Position numbers and translations under genes: made by a program. Under the pieces are notes generated by a model. It saw only the letters and a program-made list of their open reading frames with translations, ran no database searches and was not told the DNA's origin. Shown piece after piece: positions 26,701 to 35,700 of a stretch of 64,000 nt of DNA. The DNA is from Cladopsammia gracilis. Its lineage: Eukaryota; Cnidaria; Anthozoa; Scleractinia; Dendrophylliidae. Location: the NCBI GenBank assembly GCA_022457155.1, contig JAJGOT010000475.1, positions 196,001 to 260,000 on the forward strand. The letters are read 5' to 3'. Within the stretch, counting starts at the first letter, position 1, and the number at the start of each line of letters is the position of its first letter.

Positions 26701-29700
26701 TTTTTAGAAATTTCGCTGAAACGAAACGAAACACCGGTGAACTTTCCTGCCGAAAATACAAAGTGTTGCAGCGCCAGTTCGCTTAAATAAAGATTGTTTG
26801 GTATAAAACGCGTCGTGAACTTAAATATTTGAAGAAAACGTGATATAAATCTATCTTTCTGTTTTAACAATTCGAAATTAGCGTTTTCCGCTTTGTAATC
26901 ATTGTTACTCAACTGGTGCACTGATTCTTTTTGGAGACAGATCCTTTTGTCAATAAACACGCAAATATGTGATCTGCACAGTTTTGACATCAGGTTATGC
27001 TAATTTATCGCTGAAATTTGACCAACTTGTGAAAACACCAGACAGCTCATCCGATGAATAAAATGACCCATTCCGTTTTATAAATCCAAATCGAATGATA
27101 AAACTCCAAAACGTCAATTTGTTCGAACAACTTTTTGAATGTTTGGCAGTATTTATCCAAAGCCGATGACCGAATGGTCAGAAACTACATCTGTATTAAA
27201 TACAAGTACTATTCTACATCTCCAAACGGCTGGGAAAGCGGCAGTGCGGGAAGAATACAAGTAAACACGATTACTGATTTCCCGCCGTCGCTTTCACTTG
27301 GAGAAAAAATAATTCGTTGCATGAGAACAATCTTGCAATTTATCGTCATAACAATGTGTGACCAAAAAGCGCTGTGACACGAGCAAGATGAAAATAATGT
27401 TTCCCGGGAATATTTACATAACGCCGTTCAAAGGCACAATTTAGGCCCGAATAAAGGCACAATTTAAGCACAACTTAGGCACTGCTTAGGCACAGCTTAG
27501 GCATGAAAAAAAGTTAGACATGCACACTTCATGCACAACTTGGGCACACTTTATGCACAACTTGTTCGTGCCAAGGCACACTGTAGAATCCGTATTTCGA
27601 TCCAACGTACAACGAAACGTATTTTTATGTAAAATAAACGCTGTCTAACCGTGAAAATTGGATTGTAGTTTGAGTATGGATTTTCCAAATTGAAAATTGT
27701 TACCCCAGGAAATAAGCTGAACTTATGAGCACTTCAAAAGTCTTTTTGTTTTTTAACATAAGAAACGGAGCTAAAACCAAATCGATTTTGAAAATTTTCG
27801 ACCAGGCTGTTTTTGTAGGTACGTAATATTAGGTTACCTTGCTGCAAATTGCTATAAATTTGTTATTTTTCGATCATTTAAAGTCATTCTTAAAATACAT
27901 AATGCTCATTAGCTATTAACTTTAATTGCAAAAGAAAAAATGCCTACATATCATCAAAGCGGAGAAATTATGAATTGTGCCAGGTTAGACTGTAAATGTT
28001 ACGCGTAGTGTCCAAAATGCCCTCATTTTTGGTGACTATTGTAAAATTTTCTGTTTTATTCAACCTATATGCAAAACTAAAATTGTTCACAGAGAAGACA
28101 TTAATGAACTTTAGTTTTTTTACCAAATGTCAACCTAAACTGAATTTTAATAATTTCAGAAGAGCAAAATTAAGTGTGAATTTTAGCCATGTACACCAGT
28201 AGCGTGCGCCAGGCCGTCACTGTTTTTTGTGAATTTAAGTAATGATCCGCATAAGAAGGATAGCGCTGAACGGCAATGCACAATGGAATGTCAACTTATT
28301 TCATTGTTACAACTAGTGATCTCATTGGCCTAGACTCAAAAACCGCTAAAAAGTTAAGGTTCAAGGTACATTTTGTCTAATTTTTTTAAGGTTTCAAGTA
28401 ATTTGAGACCCAATCGCACAACATGCAATGTATTTGGGGAACTTCATCAAAGAAGTAAAATTATTATCTATTGTCTTCTGCTATTCTGATTGGTTAAGCA
28501 CGAACATTTCCTAAAATTTATTTGACGCAAATGGATTTTCTTTATTTTTATAATGAAATATAATTATTAACCATCAGCTCCTTCTCTGTTCTTGAAATCA
28601 AAGATATTCTATGTGGGAAAGAGCCAATGCCGCAGAACAATGAAGTTTGCTATCGTTCTTATGTGGAGCATTACTTAAACATGTTTTGTTTTCCACCGTG
28701 CCATTTCTTGTTCTTTCATTACACCTCTGATAGTTGAGGCCATTTTGGATTTCGCGATATAAATTTATGTAGTGGAGCTCATGATTTCACTTCTTAAAGG
28801 GACACTCTCCCAGCTGAAATATCGTGTTTTATGATTATGGCCAGGAGCTTGCTTTCAGCTTGCTTTATTATCTTGAAATAGGAAGGAAAAAATCGCCAAA
28901 ATGAATAAAAGCAATTATTCTTTTACAGATTATCCTGGTTAGAACTTAGAATGTGTACTCCCAACTAGTGAGAACTAATATTGGGAGGGTGCTTGTGTAG
29001 GTGATCTTAAATTAGGTGCTGGATAAATAGTGCTGGTGAAATTATATACTATATGATCAGCGGTTACAGTCTCTTGAGATGAGCGGGTGGGCTCATAGTA
29101 TGGATTTCAAGAAGAGCTAATGGCTTATGGCTTCTTATATTTTTACTCCCTTTTCTTATTTGTAAGTTTGTGCCATTAAATTGTAATAAATTAAGTTAAA
29201 TAAAACTAAATATTATAAAGAAGCAAAATAAGGGCTAAAATAATCAAAATTTGAGAAGAATGACAATTTTGATTTCTTGATAGGCGGTGAAGAAATCAAA
29301 TTTGATGAAACGGTAATCCACTTCCATCCTTGCAATCCTGCACTTTATCCCCAAACTGTTGTTTCTGTTTTGCTCTATAGAATCTTTTTGTTTAATTAAT
29401 TTGTATATTTGGTGGCATTTGGTGATGTAACATGAAACTAAGGTAAGGAAAACAGTGTCCCTTTAATATCTCAGACAGAGTTCTACTAAAAACGTTTTTC
29501 TTGTTTTCAGGAAACTCATTACTGACAAGGGAGATACAAGACAGACACTTTGTAGTTATCTGTACAGAAAGAGAATCCAAGGTTAGATGAAAAACAAAAC
29601 TGAAAAATTGTTTGTTTGATTGTTGTTATCCAAGAAAAGAACACACTCTTCTTTTTATACTCTTCGTTGGAAAATACTTAAAGCCGGGACTCCTTCAACC

Positions 29701-32700
29701 ACTGTCCTTTGCGCGCGTCTATTATTGTTTTTCTTTCTTTAGTTGAAATTTCACAACCAAAATGGACAAAAGAATCAAATTATGAAAACTTAAACAACTT
29801 TAAATAGATAGCTTATACAGCCAGCCTTAAAGATTGCAAAGATAGAATCGGATGAACAAAGACACTCGCGAGTTTAGCAATATCTGTATTACAGAAAATG
29901 TCGCAATGCACACTGGTTGAAGGTTTAAGGTTTAGCAGTGAAAGGTTTAACAGCGCATTTCTGTAGACATGTTGGCAGTTATGCAATGCTCTCAGAAGAT
30001 TACCTACACCATAAATTTTTATGTGACAGCATTTTAAAGTGCAAATACGTATACTGAGAAGAGTGAGAATAGAATGAAAGAGAACGTGATCGTCGCAGTT
30101 GTGCAGCAACAGAAGGAGTTACAATAAAAGCCATCTCACACAATCACATTTATTTACAAACTGGTTAACGGTGCCAAAGTGTGCATTTCTGAAAATGTAT
30201 TTTGTATGCAGAAAGTTGATCAACAGAGATTCTATTGCTATTGATTTTTTAGCCTTGTATGGTAAATTGCTTTTTAAGAAAGAAAATTGAGCTGTTTTAA
30301 CCAAAAAAAGCCACCATTTGATGGAAACAAATTTGAAAAGAAAATTCTCGGGTGCAAGTTGTCTTTGGGAGTTTTAAAAAATGGAAGCCTGGACTGAACA
30401 CATGTAACAGAAAACACATTGTTTAAATATTTTCTGCTGAATACTTTTAAAATGCCTCTCTCTTGTGCTTTGTAATGTTTCATTTGAAGGTGTATATGTT
30501 ACCAACGTCTCACACAAATCCAAAGAGCTTCTCGGAAGCAAACCTACTCACGGATGAATCCGCCGTGGTACTCAAGGCAGCCGCTGTTGTTGTTGAAGGT
30601 TAGAGTGAATTTTACAAAACTTTGTAATGACTGCCGTTATATCAGCTGTTTATTTTATAGTACAAAAGTTAGTGTGATTGCTTTGGTTTTTGCAATGCTA
30701 CACTTTGTTAATCTGACGCCACTTTCTCGACCAATCAGAAGAAAAACCAAAACCAATTGTAACTTGGTCGCACGCGTTTCCCCGCGCATAGCGTTTGGCT
30801 GCATGTGTGTCTAGTTCTGATTGGTTTATTGGACTGTCTGCATCCAGTGCTGGAAATAACATTGCCGGCCAAAATCCGAAAATGTCTGACCAATTTTAAA
30901 TTATCCTCGGACATGGTGTCCCAGCATAAAAATTACTTCGCTTTAGCCTTGAAAGTCTTGTTAACTCATCGAATCTGATTCCAAAAATATTACAATGAGA
31001 ATTTACGCTGTTTGTACCATTTATTTTGCCGTAAAAGGCTCTCTCGATTCGAGAAAATTCAGAAAAGGCCGTGTCATTTGAAATCGCCCTACAATGCATT
31101 GCAAAACTTCTTATAGCACGTCGTGTATGCTAACGGATTGTGTCTCAGGAAAAATCCAAAATGGCGGATGTCCGACCAAATCAAAAGGGAGGTTTGAAAG
31201 GCCACATGTCCTTCTAAGCAACAAAAATTATTTCCATCACTGGACTATCTGTTTTGATTGGCCAGTGATTACTTTGGTTATCATTTTATGGCACTCAAAT
31301 TTTATCGAAAAACACTCTAGCTCTTTCAGAAGTTGCATTTTTATAATCCGAAACGTTAAAATACAGTCGTAATATTTCAGATTTGTTAAAATTCCTAGTG
31401 TACTTAACCCTTAAAACTCAAAAAACAATAGTGATCAACATCAAGTATCTCTTTGTAATATCAATACTTCATCAATCAGAAAGATTATGAGAATCAGGGA
31501 TATGATCACCCAAGATGAATTCTTGACATTTTAACAACTTCTCCCCACAAATGCTATGATAAATGTATTGGGACAAAAAAGGAGAAATTGCATTTTGATA
31601 TTGAGGATAAAAGGAATCAGTAAACTATGCTATGGATGGCCATGATCACAACAGGGTCACTAGTTAAATATTTATTTGAAAACATTAGGGCAGTTTTCAA
31701 GTTTTGTCATTGTGTCTTATGATTACTTCTCCCTAGATAATTCACTAGAAATGTTCTTCTTGGTGTTAAGGGCCCTAATCACGTGACGGCCATGTTGACT
31801 CCCCGAAGAATAAAATGCTTTGTTTTCCCTTGCTTGACCTCGTTTTCAATTTTTTCACTGTGAGGGGCGTTAATCTTTCGTTTTTATACAAAATGGCGGG
31901 GCTTGATTAAGGCCCATAGTGAGAGCATTTTGAGTATGTGTAACTGACTCGCAAAGTTTGGAGCCACCTGAATAGCACGGTGCTCTGGTTGTTTACAGTG
32001 CATTGTTTTTGAGTTTCTCGGTGAGAATGCAAAACCAAAACACAAAAGTGACTCAGTCTTCAGGGACACTCATTGCATTGACCTGACCATTATGTTATGG
32101 TTTTGTTTGTAGGAAGCAGCTGCTTGTTGTGTCTTAACAGTCTTGGAAAAGTGCTTGCCTTCAGCCTTCCAAACCTTTCGCCGCTTATGGATGTAGAATG
32201 CTCCTTCCTTATGAAGGAATACAGGTTAGAAACAGTGTCACCAGGGTGGGGAGGGTAGAGTATTGTTTTCTCCAAACCTGGCACTGCTAATGGCTTTAGA
32301 ATGTTCGTTCCTAATAAAGGGATACAGGTTAGGAATACAGGATTTAGAATGTCCATTCCTATAAGAAATGCAGGAAACGTGGGAACAAGGTTGGTTTTCG
32401 CGGCCTTGTGTATCAATCACAGCTCATTTTTTTATTTCCTGCCTTATAAATGTACTAAATCTTTCACGGAACACATTTTTCTCGCTGTATCGTCACTTGT
32501 TTTCCATAAAACTTAAGTGTTCTTCACTCTAGACTTAGTGTGCTAGTTAAGTTGACCTGAACCATAAAACTATTCCCATACTAAAACGATTTGATATAAA
32601 AAGCAAGGCTGATAAACGGTACGGAAACGACTATATTTGTAAAAAATCCAATATTTCGAAAGGCACAGCCTTTCTTCTTCAGGGTCTTACAGATAATAAC

Positions 32701-35700
32701 TCGTAAGGCAAAAAAACGTTACAATTTAAATTTGAAAGGGGGCGGGGGATTAAATATGATACTATGACAGCATAAACTGAAGTGACAAAGTAAATGTAAA
32801 TAACCGTAAATAACTAAGCAATATAGAGGTAAGAAAAACATGCAACACAACACCACAGTGAATATAAGTAATGGAAACTGAGAAAAGATGTCATGTTTCA
32901 TCTGTAAGACCCTGAAGAAGAAAGGCTGTGCCTTTCGAAATATTGGATTTTTTACAAATATAGTCGTTTCCGTACCGTTTATCAGCCTTGCTTTTTATAT
33001 CAAATCGTTTTATTATTTTATAGCTGATTAAATCCTTTACTACAGGATCCGGTGCTTCTATCTCGTTACGGTGGTCTTTGCATATACAGTTATTTGTTTC
33101 CCATACTAACAATTTTTTTTTCTGTTTTCTTAGATTCCTTAAAACCCTAGTGTTTTCTGACGATGCTCAAGCATTAATTTTGTGCTCACCGTTCGAAATC
33201 CAGCGGCTTTCAATGTTTGTCAGACCAGGGTGAGTGGGAATATTTGTAAATTGATAATCAACGCAAACAAACTACATTGTTTTCAGTGGAGTTGCAGAAA
33301 CATGGAAAAAGGTCACGTTGACTTGCGATCACTTTAATAGAGTTCAAGTTTGTCCGAAAGTAGGTGTAAGGTTTTCACCATTTGGCCACCCAAACGCAAG
33401 TAGGTCAACACAAACAGTCACGCAATTACAAACATGACTGTGAGGGCGAGGCCGACCAAATTTGCTTGATCTTGCGAGTCAACTCGCGAGTCAACTTGCG
33501 TGTCAACTTGCAAGTCAACTCGCACGTGTACTTGCGAGTCAACTCCCGTGTACTTGCGAGTCAACTCCCGTGTACTTACGAGTCAACTTGCGACTCCGTT
33601 TGACCAGGGCTTTAGATGCAAAATGTCTTCCAATTTCTGCATGGGTTTGTACTAATCGAGTTACCTTCCTATAAAGACGTTATTTGACTCGTTCGTCCCA
33701 CAGCAAACTTTCCTTCTTGTAACTTCCAACCAATTTCTTCTGGCCTGGAAAAAAGTTTTTTTTCGGTTCCCATGTTTCTAGGCTCCCTTCTATCATATTA
33801 TTAATTTATAGGATTCTTTTCTTTTCCTACATGTAAACAAAAATCACGAAGTTCATGGTTTATAATCTTTTGAGACTCATATCCTTCTTCAGTTGTTATT
33901 TTAAGCTCTCTCGTAACATGTTGTTTTTTCCCTGCCCTAGCAAAATATTATTTGACGTTTCTTTTGAGGCGATTACAATTTTGTACACACCCTATTAAAG
34001 TTGCTTTGTTGTATTTATCATTTCAGGATGTTAACAGAAAACCAGGGCTCATTATTCCGTGCTATGGAGACACCTGAACCCCCCAGTAAAGGTTTCTTTA
34101 GCAGCTTGTTCAGCACCACAGTCTCACCTCTTGATAGAGAACAGCTCTGTAAGTATCACACAGTCCGGTCGATCGGTAGCAGGGGCGGATCCAGGAATTT
34201 CTGAGGGGGGGAGGGGGGGGGGGGTCCGGGTGCATGTTCCCCGGAAAATTTTTCCGATTTTACCCTCTAAAACGCCATTTCCGGTATTCCTGAGAGTCGA
34301 AAAGCGTTTGTTAAGTAAAAAACTTGGCAATCAGTCAATTGGTGTAAGTGAAACAACTACGTATAAAACAATTTTATTCTATTATTTTTATGAACCACAT
34401 GGGAGACACAGGTCTGAAGGGGGGGGGGGGGGGGTCCGGACCCCCGACCCTGGATTCACCACTGGGTCGGTCGGTCGCTCGGTCGGTCAGTCAATCAGTC
34501 AGTCAGTCCATCAATCATTCGACAGAAAAGGGTTTTTTGAGTGAGGGCTCAAAGTTAACTTTTTAATCCACTAGCCGGTGAGATTTCTTTCCACTAGCAA
34601 TGCAGGCAAAGTTACTGACATTCTTTGAAAACTAAACAGAGCTAAATACTACAAGTATATACTAAAACAGTGGATAGCATTGTAGGCACGCTCTGATTGG
34701 CTATTGAAACTCGGGACAGCAAGTGCTATTCACCTCCAAGCAACTCGCGAAGCCCATGTAAATGAAATTGACAGGAATAAATGAGTTAAAAATGATCATT
34801 TTCGTGCTATATTATCTCACTGTTTTGAAGTATACTAAAACAAATATTCACCTCAGTGTCGATGGCCAGTGGTGATATTTACCTTGCTGCTTCGCGGCTC
34901 GGAAAATATGCACCACTGGCCACCTCCACTTTGGTGAATATTTGTTAATAATAACAATTATAACAAGAATTCAGTTGCTCTCGTAAGTACACTGATTGTG
35001 TTTCTTGACAAGTTTCATAGGACGTCCGCTACATATTGTGTATTCCTCTTCTTAAAAATTACATTAGCTTCTTATAACATGAACAAACAGTGATGTACAC
35101 ACGTGTAGTGCTGTTCAGTTAATATGCTGCTTGTTCTTATTTCTGACAGTCGGAACAGAAAGTGGGAATGCGTCTCGCAGTCTGACCGATCGCTTCAATG
35201 GTCCTGGCATGGAAAAATTACAAGAGACGTCCAGTGGATTAGCTGGTGTTTTGGCCCAGAACAAACAGGTGAGAGGAGGATTGACTACAATGGGGTTGCA
35301 TTTTCAGCAGAGTGATTAGAATGGGGTTACATTTTCAACACAACTTCCTCATTGGAAATTGATAGAGCTTGAAACAGCTCGAATGACTGAAATGTGTGTC
35401 CGCTTTGGAAATGACCGCTAAATATCTTGGTAATGGTAAAACGAGAGTTCCAGAGTTCCAGGGCTCGAAATTAGCGGTCGCAAATGTGCAAAATGCGACT
35501 GACTTGAGGCTATTTGCTCCTAAAATATTTGATCTAGGAGCATATTTGCTCATTAATTTTTGAAGTTAATTTTGGCTTGGAGTTCAGTCTTTGGTAAGTT
35601 TCCTTGAAGTTAATCTGTGCTTGAAGGGCTTTAGTTTAGAGGCTCGAAAGATCATGCTGTTCGGGGAAAGTTCTAATCATTACATTGCAGTTAAAATATT

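Larger units (their letters stand above)
22523..28215. mobile_element. 5.7 kb composite: two direct TIR-element copies around a 36-bp array
   Basis: Outer ends are GGCCTGGCGCACGCTACT and its exact reverse complement, with GTCA on both outer sides (22519-22522 and 28216-28219). The inner ends of the two copies carry nearly the same terminal sequence but no flanking duplication. It lies in the 8.5 kb tomosyn intron between 20984 and 29511. No transposase, integrase or reverse transcriptase is recognised. Confidence 0.8.

Noticed and set aside
34059..34544. 161-codon plus-strand frame
   Set aside because: It starts inside the tomosyn exon but in another frame, then crosses a G-rich MITE and GGTCGGTC simple repeats.
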